From Bathynomus jamesi (Eukaryota > Arthropoda > Malacostraca > Isopoda > Cirolanidae), in contig JAJOZX010009038.1 of NCBI GenBank assembly GCA_023014485.1, forward strand, positions 105,239 to 169,238: a stretch of 64,000 bases of DNA, written 5' to 3'. The notes below the pieces were generated by a model. That model was not told the DNA's origin. It did no database searches and saw only the letters and a list, made by a program, of their open reading frames with translations. A program made the position numbers and the translations under genes. Position 1 is the stretch's first letter, and each line of letters begins with the position of its first letter. This document shows positions 20,557 through 32,658 of the stretch, piece after piece.

Positions 20557-21569
20557 CCTATATATGACGCGTTCGGTGGAGAAGGGGCGAACGCAACATT
20601 TTCGAATTATGCCACAAAATGCAGTTAAAGTTTGTAAACTTTAAACCTTTGTATTTTTCCGGTTTATTGAAATGTTGTATGAATTTGAACACATATTTGA
20701 GTAAAATATTGTTTTGTAATATGTCGATATAATAAAACGCCAAGAAATTTTACAATATTATTTATTGATAGCTTCTGATGTTAACTGGTGTAATCCATTA
20801 TTTGGTCCTCTTCGTCGAATGTTGTATTACCTGCTTCAACTGTTTCGGTTTCTTCCAATTCCTTTAACAATCTTGTATAATAGTTCACTGCAGTTGCAGG
20901 CATTAGGTCTGATAATTCTTTGAGATCTTTTATTTTTTCCTTAGTTATTGGCAGCAATTGGGAATACTTTGGTTGCAGTGTCTGCTGGGCTAGATTGAAT
21001 AAACTGACACTGTAGGATTTTTTCCCTTTCTGCAGTCTGACGGGATGGCTATTATCTGGGGTTGTGCGGTATGCAGTAGATATTACGTAGCCTTCTTTGT
21101 GTTGAAAGTCAAATATTAACTTTCTTGCATCTGTAAATTTAGTAGTTGTTGATTTCCTAATGACAATGCACGTTTTTAGGACGTCAAAATCGAGAAAATC
21201 AGCCTGTTTCATTTCTACAACTAGGAAGCGCTGCGAAACGGCTGTAGTTATGGCCGTAACAATCTTTTTTGGTGTAAATAATATTGCTGTAATTATTGTT
21301 TATATTTTGTTCAATTTGGCCAAATTGAGCATCACAGGGCATTGTCGAGTGACCAGAAAGTAGATAGATGTGTTCAATGTGAAGCAATGATGCGGAGTGA
21401 ATTTCTCTGAGATACATTAAAACCTAAATTTTACCGTGAAAGAGTGCAGACTAACATCTAATTTTTTGCATAGGTAAAGCAAAGGTTTTAAAGGATAATT
21501 ATACGACAAAAAACTAATTTTTCGAATTTTGTGGCGTTCGCCCCTTCTCCACCGAACGCGTCATATAGG
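20557..21569 (-). mobile_element. 1-kb element with ~38-bp TIRs
   Basis: Both ends read CCTATAT then GACGCGTTCGGTGGAGAAGG, continuing GGCGAACGC; the left copy has an extra AT. tgtaa occurs on both sides (20552-20556, 21571-21575), a possible short target duplication with one extra base on the right. It is a deletion derivative, since it carries only the end of a larger protein on the minus strand. Confidence 0.8.
20781..21417 (-). pseudogene. C-terminal part of an uncharacterised transposon protein
   Basis: Two overlapping minus-strand frames join near 21205. The first has YLLSGHSTMPCDAQFGQIEQ, then YSRFAALPSCRNETG. The second, 143 codons from 21212, has QADFLDFDVLKTCIVIRKS, then TKEKIKDLKELSDLMPATAV and an acidic tail. 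A GHSxxxxDxxFGxIE motif near the junction resembles a recurrent motif in arthropod and coral transposon-type proteins (recalled, DUF7869-like). It would be the last third of such a protein. Nothing shows an enzymatic centre on its own. The TIR element that holds it is probably non-autonomous. Confidence 0.5.
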
Positions 21570-22241
21570 CTGTAACTTTTTATGTACCTCAGTGTTCCTG
21601 AGGATGTCATTAGACTTGCGTACCATTCTGTTTCCTTTCCTTCATGGTTTTATTCATCATAAATATTTTTCACGTGTTACTTTCGTGAAATAATTTTCAT
21701 ATATATATATATATATAATGTTAATACCCGCATTATCAATTTTAAAAACGGCGTCGACTTCCGCAACGGTTTATTTATTTATTTACTAAGGTGTTCTACC
21801 ATCATGTTTTATCCACGACATATACGTAGATCGTGTGTCGCAGAGAAATAGCAATAAAGGGGTAAAACAGAGAGAATGATGAACGATAACAGGCGTAAAA
21901 GATTAGTTGTCCTGACCGAAGCACACCTCAAAGGTATAAATACATCGTTACCCATGGCACGCGTGCCCATTTGGGCACGCCATCAAATTTGCCTAGCACG
22001 CCTAAGTAAAATGCAATAACGTTGCAATAATGAATATAAAATAACAGACTTAATGTTTATAATTTGGTGTAATATATATAAACTTTGGTGGCCCCGCGAA
22101 TTTTTTTTTATGGTTTACATGTTTTTTTTTGCCACGCGACTGTAGAAAGGTTTGCCACCCCTGATCTACAGTATGGTTTATATTTTAAAAACTGTTTACA
22201 TCATTAATTCATCTATGAACCATTTAATGTTTGCAAAGTTA

Positions 22242-22280
<39 letters not shown>

Positions 22281-23041
22281 GAATAAAGATTTTGATAATC
22301 TCGATGCTTAAAAACATTTTCACTGCAGAAATGTAGGGGGGAACTCAGGGTATTGCTCTCAAATTAGCGGGTAAGCATTTTAATTCTAGTGAAACTAAAC
22401 GTTTGTCATTCAGACGTATAGTTAATTTGTGGGATGGAATGTCACTAACGTATTTCAAAGTAATTCAATCGGCTCCTTTAAAAGAGATGAGATGTTTACC
22501 TTGTCTTAAATCCCCGTTAGAATCATTTTATACCGCATAAAAGTATTGTCGAATTTTCACTCGGAATTAGACCTCTTTACTTTTAATTTTTTCTTTATCT
22601 TTAAAGTTCCCTATTATCTTCCAATCTCTCTCCTATGCTATGCTTTAAACTTTCATTTACCTTCTTAATTTTCTTACATTTTTTATGAGTTCCCTAAACA
22701 AACATTCTCTTGTGAACCATTCTGAGTGCTGTTGTTTGTAGCCTTTTGTACCCATTGCTATATTACATACTCGTATAATTCAAACGAATTTTTCGTTTGA
22801 GCAATAATCTCGGTAAAATAACGACATTGTAACGAACTAGAAGATTTCAGCACGCGACACATCAGTACATGTATAGGCTTCAACTGAAATTTGACTGCTG
22901 AATGTCGAAAACATCATGCGTTTATTTGGCTCTGTAGGTACTTATTTGATTGACATGTATTGCACAGAGCGATGATGGTGTCTGCAATATTAATACTGAG
23001 ACTAAGTTTACATCATTAATAAACTGTGGAAAAAAAATCCG
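21570..23041. other. AT-rich region, no gene recognised
   Basis: TA tracts lie at about 21700-21717 and 22243-22278. At 22145-22170 the plus strand ends in AAACC-like text and TTTGCCACCCCTG, which in complement reads CAGGGGTGGCAAACC, the form of many hAT-derived ends. A partner at the left (about 21930-21960) is not convincing. The remaining sequence shows no supported coding frame. Confidence 0.45.
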
Positions 23042-23280
23042 GTACTTTCCTGATATCCCGGACCCCAGACTTTTTGCCAGTTGCCAGACTTCAATTTTGA
23101 CAGAATATTTTCGTTAAAACTAACGAAATTATCACGATTTAACCTAACTTTACCAACCAATTTGGCTAATTAAATACCCGGTTAGGTAAACTGTACGCCC
23201 TTGTTACGAAAATATTCTGTGTCAAAATTGAAGTCTGGCAACTGGCAAAAAGTCTGGGGTCCGGGATAACAGGAAAGTAC
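23042..23280. mobile_element. foldback MITE, ~75-bp TIRs, 9-bp target duplication
   Basis: The left arm (GTACTTTCCTG ... GAATATTTTCG) is repeated in complement on the right with few changes, around a core of about 90 bp. aaaaaatcc flanks both ends (23032-23040, 23281-23289). An extra G sits between the left duplication and the TIR. Non-coding. Confidence 0.88.
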
Positions 23281-23549
23281 AAAAAATCCTGTATTATTAA
23301 TGACCGGTGTATATATAAACAACTTTTATTTACCCCATAACTAATATAATGAATGTTGTTAGAATGAAAACGCAATCTAATACAAAACAAGAAATTTATT
23401 ATCAATACAAACACGATACAGAGAAAATGGTTAAAAGTGCATGATAAACAGGGGTACAAAGAACATATATATATTGACGCTTATAATAAAAGAAAGATGT
23501 AACAGATACATACGTAACTAAATACGGATAAGCATTACAAGGGATGTAT

Positions 23550-26500
23550 CTAGTCGATACAGTATCCAAAGGGTACGGTGTCGTAGCTGCCAGGCACCTG
23601 GTATCGTTTCCTGTATGTGTCACAACACACTTTCGTCCCCAAAGCTCTTAACGCCCCCCAGCCTCTGTGCCCAAAGTTATGAGTTCCTACAACCAGGTGG
23701 AATGGTTGGTCACCCTCATTTCCATCATCTTCTAAACTCAATAGCTCTTTAAACGAATCAAAGTTGACGATCTGCAGGTTCACCTGGTTGAGAATGATAC
23801 CTTTAGCCTTCACGATGTATTTGAACTCATCCCCCACCGTCACCCGTACCCCGTAAGTTTTGGTCATGTTGAGACAAAGGAATCAGCGTAGGCGCTACCT
23901 CCATATTCATCCTTGATCTCGTCGGCCAACTCTCCGAGGAATTCCCCAATAGGAGGCATATATTCACCTTCCCTCTCTGTGAATATTACTACACTATCTG
24001 TGTCTGCGTACAGAACCCTCCGTCCAAGAGAATGCAGCAGACTCCAAAGTTTGATGCGGGCGTAGGCTGTTGTGAAACTGGCTACAGGTATGTTTGTGAC
24101 ACGTGATGTATCTGTAGCCAATTCGGTTCTTTTGTACTTTATTATGTAAGTATTACCCACATTCACGGTCTTCATGACCTCTTTATCGATGGCGTTAGCG
24201 TAATCTCACACTTCGTTATAACTTTGAGCTAGATGGACGTTCCCCTTTTCTGTATTCTCGGCAAATTTCCACCAGAGACTATTTAGGCACAACTTTGCAC
24301 TAAAGCGCTTGCCAGGGTTACTCACAATTTGGACCAGGTCAAGTTGTATCCCTTCACGATCACGGTAGCGTTGAATATACGCTGATTTTTCATTTTCGGT
24401 CTCAACTCCTCGCAGGTACCCTGGTGCTTCTACCTTTTCCTTCAAAAAAGTATTTATATATGGTGTGAAAAGGTGGGGAGCTTCTGAAACCGCCCCACCT
24501 CGTATATCTTCAGTATTCTGCACCCGTGACGAATGGCTAGGGATAGCTCAGGACTTGTATATACGCCTCTGAGCTTCCTCTGGTTGATTATGTGATTAGT
24601 CTCCATTATTCTCCTCTGCGCACTTCACACACAGAGAGAACATAAATTTGTGGTCTATAACAACGGGCAAGATTGACATCCATAATTCGCGAGGGGGGGA
24701 GCACATCTACGAAAGAAAGACCAAAATAGTTCTCGTTCAAATTAGGTGAGAACTCCTCGATGGTGGGCAGGGCGGGGCCCACGAGTTTTTCAGGGGCGCC
24801 AACGGGGTATTGATTGTTCTTCATCACATAGGGGTATAAAGAACAGAAGTCGTAGTAATGGAGTTTCACGTCCTCTATACGTGGAAAGTATAGTCTGAAT
24901 GGGTTTGTGTGTCTACCAAACAAACTATCGCCGCATTTCATGGGTTCCAGCACCATTGTACGTTTGATGGCCCTTATTTCTTCGCGATACTGCTCATCGG
25001 TTTCCATCTAGGCATCATACTCGTGTTCCCACAAAACCTTGTGAGTGAACTGGGAACTTATAAGTTGGTCGCGAGTACGGGTCCATGCAAGACTATCGGC
25101 TGGAGATCTGTCATGGATGTCTCCTATGATACCACACTTCCCCCGTGTTGCGAGCATGTTTTATGTATACACCTGTCTGCTGTTGTATGTGTGAGCCAGT
25201 AAATAGTCTTATACCCATATCTGCACGGGACTTTTCGGCGAATGACGGCTAGCGTCTTTAGGCATGTAGTTATTCTTGAATACAGTAAACCATAATGAAG
25301 CGATCGTGGTTGCGACTCGTAGTGGATCACAGTTGAAACGGGTTATGCACATCCTTCTAAAGGCTTGAAAGCATACTCTAAGTACGTATACGTCATTCAC
25401 ACAATAACGCTCACATTCATCCGCTATATTGTAAGGAATAACTTCATTAGAACAGTTGTAGTAGCGGTCAAAGTCTTCACGCTCACTATCACTCATGTTG
25501 TCACCTTGGGTAGCTTAGCTAATTTGCAAGGTGTGAATAATAGTGTCTTTAAACTGAACATTCCTCTTATCTGCATCTGCTTAAGTTTGTTTTCTCTTTT
25601 CATGGGGTCACCCTTGAATATCTCTGATGATTCGTGTTCAAGCAGCTCCTTATAAAGGAACTAAGTGTCAAATTTTGCTGCGTTATGCGCAAAAATAACA
25701 GTAATTTTTTTTAACTGATTTGATAACTTGACAATATAGAGCACAAAGAGTTTCACGGGGGTGTCGCTTGCAGTCGTCTAAAAATTTTTTGTCCGTTTGC
25801 CACATTTACGGCGTTCGTCACATTCACTGTTCATGCACTCGTCACAGATAGTCTGGCTTACGAGTAAATGCGGGATAACCTCCTTTGTCTCTGTGTTTGT
25901 GTAAGTCTGTATGTCATAATACACGGTTATACAAGGTTTATTTTTATGCTTAACATCTTTCATATAGCAAACAAGCTTTACACCATTCACCTTATATTTC
26001 TCATGGCATGTAGAACAGTGGATTTCATCGCATTTCTGCTCGAATTTCCCCCACCTGTCTATTGTATGAAACATGCCGGACTCGCAAATTCTTATTTTCA
26101 TACACGTCCCATTTGATTTATGGAATTCATAACAGGTATTATTGAAAAACGTGCGCTTACAGACATCACAATCACGCTCCTCAGTTTCAACTACACGACT
26201 TTCACATCTGGGGGTTTTATACTGACTGCAAACTATTTGACAATACTTATAATGTTTCAACAAGTCATCCGTAAACTCGAGGCAACCCTTATACAAATCG
26301 TGATGTCTCCCATATTTACGGCTTTTATCATAGTTTATGTAAAGATCTCTGGTGCGTCTAATAGGAAGGTAAGTTGCACCCGCCAGCCCTAAAACAAGTA
26401 GAAGCTTTGTACGTTCTCTCACGCCGCTTTTAAACACACGTTGTTCTACCATCTTGATCCAGACCTGTTTTTCTACCATCGTCAGCTCTTCAGGGCCCAT

Positions 26501-27502
26501 ATCACAGTTAAAATCAAGTTTGCAATCTCCAGCCAACTCATGCGCACGCGCCGCAACCGTAGGTAGCCATAAATCTTTTGTGGGTATAATTAATACGGTA
26601 AATATATGAGCCAAGATTACGGCTATAAAACCGCAACCACGCTCGGAGTTTATGTGACGTCTGCAAATAGCTTGAGAATTGAAGTTAAGTGTATAAGGCG
26701 TGGCCGTATGTCCCACGACACGGATACCTGGTCAATTTTAACAGTGAAATTCTCCACGTTAAACTTTGAACCACTTTGAGAAGCTTGCGCAAAACGTGAA
26801 AAGATGTAGTCAACATCTGCCACCAGGTGCCTGTAAGGTATTACTAAGCAGAACAGGTCACTATCCTCGCTATTTGGCTCAAGGCCAAACGCCAACTTTA
26901 CTTGGGTTTCCTGGTCATCATTGCTCTGGAAGAGCATATGGGATGATACATCGAACTACGTTGCGAAGTCTTTGTTGGAAACCCTCCGAATACACTACTC
27001 GGGGATCAATCCTGATGTTGTAACGACTTCTAGAAAGTGTGGGGGTATTACACACATTTTGCATTAAGGTAAGCGATACACCGTTGCATGAAGGATAACT
27101 CATTCGTTCTGTATGGATTGCGGTCGCATTCGAAGGGGCTTGGAATGTTGCGGATGACGTGTAAGGTTGGAGGTTTTTAGGACATCGTTCATCTGGTTCT
27201 TCCGATAATGAGTTTGTCGACGATGAATCCTGGTCCTCAGAGCTGAACGTGACGTTGAGCATTGTTCGTTTAGCTTCCATACCGAACGTAGCCGGAGAGT
27301 GGTCTTCACCAGACCTAGATCTTTCAAAGCCAGCAGAGGTGTAGGGGTCTTCGCTGGTTACTTGAGGGATTACTCCAATAGTAGAGCCGAAGGGTCCCTG
27401 GTTATTCTTTCGATCCCACTTTCCGTCACTCGGGCATGTTGGTGGCAATGCATTTCGAGATCTTTTAAAGGGTTCGTCATACGCTACCTTGGAAAAGAAG
27501 AG
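23550..27502 (-). pseudogene. Polinton/Maverick-type DNA polymerase B, copy 2 (near full length, broken)
   Basis: Frames on the minus strand run from about 27502 to a stop at 23550 (ending PFGYCID). In order there is an N-terminal low-complexity region, a SERGCGFIAVILA segment, and paired cysteines (CDVCKRTF; CSTCHEKY). The exonuclease I region reads YYDIQTYT, with Gln where family members have Glu. Then come AHNAAKFDT (exonuclease II), SDSEREDFDRYY, motif A (YYDFCSLYPYVMK), motif B near NSLWWKFAENT, and motif C (YADTDSV). Polymerase catalytic Asp residues are thus present, unlike in copy 1. Motif B has Trp where copy 1 has Gly. At least six stops or shifts lie between 23867 and 26720. At 27503 a good 3' splice acceptor (TTTTCTTCTTTTCCAAG on the complementary side is close to TCTTCTTTTCCAAG) precedes VAYDEPFKRSR, so an upstream exon is possible. 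Homology ends at a foldback MITE side and a TA tract. No other Polinton gene is nearby. Confidence 0.85.
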
Positions 27503-27706
27503 AAAATTAATGAATATGAGTTTCTGAAAAAATGCCATACCATAGTTAGATTCTCTAGAAAAATCAAGTTCACAAGGCTATCAACATGTATTATAAGTAG
27601 CTCCACAAGGTTTGGCAAATCTATGTTTATGTTTAGTAAAGTTATTAATGACAGTAGACACATTAATGACAAAAATGCGTCATTTCAAATTCTGTACATG
27701 ATCATA

Positions 27707-27710
<4 letters not shown>

Positions 27711-27749
<39 letters not shown>
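27711..27749. repeat. (TA)n tract at hAT insertion site
   Basis: A run of TA units with one interruption directly precedes the CAGGG end of the hAT element. The last eight bases (ttatatat) resemble the first eight after its right end (agatatat), consistent with an eroded 8-bp duplication. Confidence 0.85.
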
Positions 27750-29280
27750 CAGGGCTGTGCCGGTCTGTCACTTTCGGGTCGGGTCCGGGTCCGGGTCTGG
27801 GTAATTTTTCTAATTTACTTTCGGGTCTTGGTCTGGGTCCGGATCAGACCCGAAAGTTCACTTTCAGGTCCTGTCGGGTCTTTCAGTATGTGACCCGGGT
27901 CTGGGTCGGTTCCATTATTAAAAATGTAATAATTATAATCTGGCATAAGATAGGTAATAAGACTGCTATCGTAGCTACATTAACATGTTTTCTGAAAAAT
28001 AGTAAAACATTGTATGGCTATACGGTAGTAGCCGATTTTGGAAATGTTTGAAAGTAGGTATATTAATTATATTAATATTTAATAGTAACTAGGTATAGTT
28101 ACAGTATACATGCATTGCTGAAGGGCAAAGTACGATGTATGATTGCTCTCTTCAGCCGCCTTATTCTAAATTTTAATTAATTTTGTGAAAACAAATTCTA
28201 TATTTTTTGAGTGAACTCAAATGGAAATTATTATCTTCTTCCATTAAAATTAAATACTTTGTTTATCTTAAAAAACAAAAATAAAACCGATAATATGAAA
28301 TAATTAAAGTAATTTGGTAGTAATGCTGTCTTTTTATTTTGAGGGCAACATATTCTGTGAACTCCTTTAAAACAGATATTGATATAGCGGCATAGCCTAT
28401 ACTTATTTCTCCTAGAATCTAGATTGAAAGTTGTGGCAAGACAGGAAAGTGAGTTCTGAATTTTTAACTGATTTTTTTTATTTTGAATATACACAGTATA
28501 TATAATATATATGCGCTTCTTAACTGAAATATTTTTATTAGGACTATTCTCACTATTTTATTTGAGAATACTTTATTCCCCAACACCGTTCGATCGCAAA
28601 CACAATACTGCGTCTAATAATGATTGCGAAAGAGAATTTTTTTGCGGGTTCAGAATGAAGCTTAGAGCGAAGAACAATCTTTCAACGCTAACTTGTGTGC
28701 ACGGAGTAGACAATGCTACCAAGGCTGCCTGTTTTAATTCTCCTCCCATTTCCATCCACCATTTCATGGAATCTTGATGGATAAGTTTCCCAGCTGAATC
28801 TCTCTTTTTCGCGAGGCGAGGACATTTTTCAAACTGTATCACACCTGCATCAAACTTCGCACTCAGTGACACAGTTTGAATTCGTCCTTCCTTCTGGAGA
28901 AGTCTTTCCTTTTGTCGCAATTCTTTTTCAACTCACAACTCTCAAACAAACAAGAAAATATATTAGGATTAGGCTATTCTTCCGTCACCGTTAACTCTCC
29001 ACTTTCAGTGAGTCATTTGGAGGGTGGAGTGATAATTGAATATATTGTTGTCAAATCTAAAGGCGCACACATAAATTTGGTAAACTAAAAACCCGGCTGT
29101 ACGGGTCCTTCACTTTCGGGTCGGGTCTGGGTCTGGGTCAGTTTTAAAATTCACTTTCAGGTCCGGGTCCGGGTCCGGGTCTTTTTTCTAATTTACTATC
29201 GGGTCCGGGTCTTATCTCACTTTCGGGTTAAACCCGGGTCTGGGTCCGGGTCCGGGTCCGGGTCCGACCTGCTAGCCCTG
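27750..29280 (-). mobile_element. hAT element derivative with CGGGTC-type subterminal repeats
   Basis: The ends are CAGGGCTGTGC (left) and complement CAGGGCTAGCAGG (right). Each is followed by 130-180 bp packed with the hexamer-like motif GGGTC(C/T) on the plus strand (for example CGGGTCCGGGTCCGGGTC at the right end). Such clustered subterminal motifs are the usual binding sites of hAT transposases. The interior of about 1.2 kb is AT-rich with only the end of a transposase gene. It is a non-autonomous, deleted copy. Confidence 0.88.
28573..28920 (-). pseudogene. hAT transposase C-terminal dimerisation region
   Basis: A 115-codon frame contains KWWMEMGGELKQ, then ALVALSTPCTQVSVERLFFA, a form of the hAT dimerisation domain in which small residues, Pro, a Ser and E-R-x-F recur. 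It goes on to LNPQKNSLSQSLLDAVLCLR and ends VGE at 28573. This region holds the last acidic residue of the catalytic centre in hAT enzymes (the Glu of VERLF). Upstream, the catalytic Asp residues and zinc-finger are missing. It agrees with the CAGGG ends of the element around it. Confidence 0.85.
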
Positions 29281-29449
29281 AGATATATATAAAATTTTTT
29301 TTCTAAATATATTGTGAGTTCAAAACACTCTGAGTAGTTAAGGAATTTTTTATCAGGAAGCATCAAAACTTCTTCAAAAGTTGAGGAATATTAGAAACTC
29401 TATGGAATTAAACAAAGGTATTAAGCATAGCACCGTGCTGCTGAAGTAT

Positions 29450-32400
29450 TTACGTGTAGAGTCGATGAAGCCATAATAGGCGGAAAGAATTACATTCATG
29501 CGTGTAAGTATTTAAAAATACTCTCTCTCTGGTGGAAGGTGGGGCCAAGGGTGAATGCCCGCAAAAGTCCCCTACCCCCACCCTTAGAAGAAGAAAGCTA
29601 AAATCGAATTCCAAGGTTTTAGAGATGCATAAACCCTCTCCGCTTGAAAGATGGGAGGTCGTAGATAGGGGGAGAGATGGACTGAGGAAGATTGTTCCAG
29701 AGTTCACCGATTGAGTAGATGAAAGATTGAAAATACCGATTAGCTATTGTGATAGGGAGTTGGACAGAAAAGGAATGAGAAAGTGTCGAAAGTCTGGGGC
29801 TGCGTGCTCTCCTTAAAGTAGTGGACATGCAGTTAGAAAGTTCAGAAGAACAGTGGCCGTTATAATAGCGCTAGCAAACAAAAAGTAAGCCAGCACTGCG
29901 TGGAAGAGAGAGGGGTTTGAAGACAGTGAGTAAGAGGCGGGGAATTGATGAGACGAAAGCCTTTGATTCCCCACGTCAAGAACGGCTGTGGGGGTTGAAC
30001 TACCCAATACATGAGAAGCATACTCCATATAGGGGCGGACAAGACTTGTACAGAGACAGCAACTGAGCGGGATAAAGAAACTGTGTAGGCAGTACACTAC
30101 GCCTAACCTCTTAGAAGCTGTTTTGGAAAGAGAGTATATGTGATCTTTACAGGAAAGATCACGAGAAAAGGAAGGATTGAGTTGTATATTGTTGACGGTA
30201 AGGGTATATTCGTGTGGAAGAGTGTGACGAGTAGAAAGATGGAGGAACTGAGTTTTGAGGCATTAAAAGTCACAAGGTTTTCTCTGCCCCAATCAGAAAT
30301 AACAGAAAGATCAGAGGTAAGGTGTTTCATAGCCGTCCTACACGAATAATGGTGTGACTGTTCAGAGGGACGCTCTGGGAAGCGAGTGGAGAAGTTAAGT
30401 GTGGAATCACCTGCATAGGAGTGAATAGGAGAGGAAGGGCGAGTTAAAAGATCATTAATAAATAAAAGGAAAAGATTGGGTGACAGAACAGAGTCCCTGA
30501 GGAACGCTACTGTTGATAGCTTTAAGAGAAGAACAGAGGCCATCTACAACTGTAGCTATAGATCGCCCAGAAGGAAATTAGAGATGAAGCACAGGTAGAA
30601 GGATAAAAGCTGAAGGAGGGCATTCTGGATATTAAAAATTTGTACCAGACTCTATCAAAAGTTTTCGAGATGTCTAGCGCAATAGCAAGCGTTTCACCGA
30701 AATCTTGAAAGGAGCATGACCAAGAGTCAGAGAGATAGGCAAAAAGATCGTCAGTAGAAGTACCCTTGGGGAGCCCATACAGACGATCTGAAACAATATT
30801 GTGAAAAAAAGAGGTGTTTAAGATTTTTCCTATTAAGGATAGATTCAAAAATTTTAGAAAGGCAAGAAATCAGAACAGTTTGACTATTGTTGAAGGGTTG
30901 AGAGCGGTTACCCTTCCTTGGGACAGGCTGAATGAAAGCAAACTTCCAGCAGTAAGGAAAGGTATCAGATGAGAGACGAAGACGTAAGAGTTTGCCTCGG
31001 CAGGATGTTAGCACTGAGCACAGTTCTTAAGAATAACAGGAGGAACACTATCAGGACCGTACACCATCCTAGAGCTGACTCCAGACAGGCCAGAAAGAAT
31101 ATTTCTGAAAGCGATTGAAATTTCAGACATAATAAAGTCAGAGGGAGGAGGAGATAGGGGAACAGCGCCGGAATCATCTAAGGTTGAGGTGGAAGCGAAA
31201 GTTTGAGCAAAGAACTCAGCTTTATCAGGTGAAGAGCTAGCAGCTGAGCCGTCGGAGTGGAAGAGAGGAGGGAAAGAAGAGGAAGTAAAGTTGTTGAAGA
31301 GATTCTTAGCTAGATGCCTGAAAGAGTGCGAAGAATTAGAAATGGATAGGTTTACACGTTTTTGACGGATAAAGGAATTTTACACGAGTCAAAAAATGGA
31401 TTTTGCATGATTTCGGGTAGAAACAAAAGCTGAGTGAGTGTCAGGAGTTGGCTAGCGACGGTACCTTCTGAAAGCCTCCTCTCTGTTGCGGATAGTATTA
31501 GAACAAGTAAAGTTAAACCAAGGTTTTTTGCATTATTAGTCGGAATAGAATATGGAATGTACACCTCTATACCCGAGAGAATCACCGTGATGCTCTTAGT
31601 ACACTCGGAAGGGCCCCAGCAACGGAAGCAGTAATCGTTCCATGAGAAATCACAAGTGTACTGCCTAAACGCCTCCCAATCACCGACGCCAAAGTACCAA
31701 AGGCACCTCCTCTTGGGAGGATCCAAAGACCGGTTTGAGCGATAGAAGAGGAAACGGATATAAGATTGTAGTCGGAGGAGTCCAACGGAGAAAAAAGTTT
31801 CACAGAGTAAGAAGAGGGCTGAGAGGTAAGAAATAAATCTAAAATGTTGGGCCCATCTCCAAGGCGATCGGGCTAGAAGTAAGATGCTGTACAATCTGCT
31901 CTAGGTCATTCGAAAAAGCCAAAGGTGTTGGTGAACAGTGAAATCTCCTAAAATGAAAATTTCAGCAATGGAGAGCTAAATAGAATGTATTCCATTTTGG
32001 AAGTAGTCAAAGAATTTTAGATTGTCAGGAGAATTAGGAGTAAGTGAAACAGCGCAGGTGTATTTAGTTTGAGATTGGCATGTAAGCCGAAGCCAGAGGG
32101 TATAGAATTCGGGAGATCCGAGTTCGGGAATACGAAAACAAGTTAGGTCATTGCGTATATATACGCAACAGCCACCTTTGGAGTGAAACTGAGTATAGAG
32201 AAAGTAAAAGGGTAGAGAAAAGACGATGAAATTTGGAGGAGGAAAAGTGGTGTTCAGCAGATTGAAATTTGAGAAAAGTCCACGAATGTTACAGAAGTTT
32301 ATGAAAAGTGAATCAGGCGGAGGTCCAGAACATCTCGAATGGGAGGTAGCAGATCCACTACACTGTAGTGAGGAATATGGAGAGAAGTGTGAGTTTGAGA

Positions 32401-32658
32401 TCATGCTGCACTGCTCACAGGGTAGATGAGACACGGAAAAAAGATCAGCTAAGGAAGGTAGTGACAGGTGAAACGGGATTTCTAGCACTCTCGATCTTCT
32501 GTCTAACGCCCCCCCCCCCCGCCGTCCTCCGGCTTGCTTCCCTGGTCGAATGGTGTCTACAATCTCCATCATGTTAAGATGAATGGGTAAGGGTCCAATC
32601 CTGATTAAACTGCTGAATGTCAGACGGATTAGTAAAGGCAGTGTTGTTACATGCGCAT
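29450..32658 (-). mobile_element. non-LTR retrotransposon of crustacean type (Jockey/CR1-like grade), decayed
   Basis: Protein matches run continuously from about 32310 down to 29619 on the minus strand with endonuclease and reverse transcriptase. The 5' flank is cut at 32659 by the start of element C. The 3' side after 29619 holds a CT-rich stretch (29520-29535) and no clear poly(A). A poly-C run lies at about 32507-32521 in the 5' region. 29281-29449 holds nothing recognised. Confidence 0.8.
29619..32310 (-). pseudogene. non-LTR ORF2: APE endonuclease and reverse transcriptase, many breaks
   Basis: About nine frame pieces follow the order of one ORF2. The endonuclease start is FINFCNIRGLFSNFNLL, with GCCVYIRNDLTC. 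Next are [14 protein letters not shown] text near 31750, [15 protein letters not shown], and IQPVPRKGNRSQPFNNSQ near 30920. ETLAIALDISKTFDRVW is reverse transcriptase motif A, its first Asp intact. VLSPNLFLLFINDLL and HSYAGDSTLNFST follow; the usual YADD is YAGD, so one catalytic Asp is lost (around 30415). Then LVRPYMEYASHV and the terminal ELWNNLPQSISPP complete it. The sequence style is one I know from crab and shrimp genomes, recalled rather than searched. It copied itself through RNA by target-primed reverse transcription; this copy cannot. Confidence 0.82.

Noticed and set aside
21928..22170. Small hAT-type MITE ending CAGGGGTGGCAAACC on the minus strand
   Set aside because: The right end is suggestive, but I could not find a matching left end or an 8-bp duplication.
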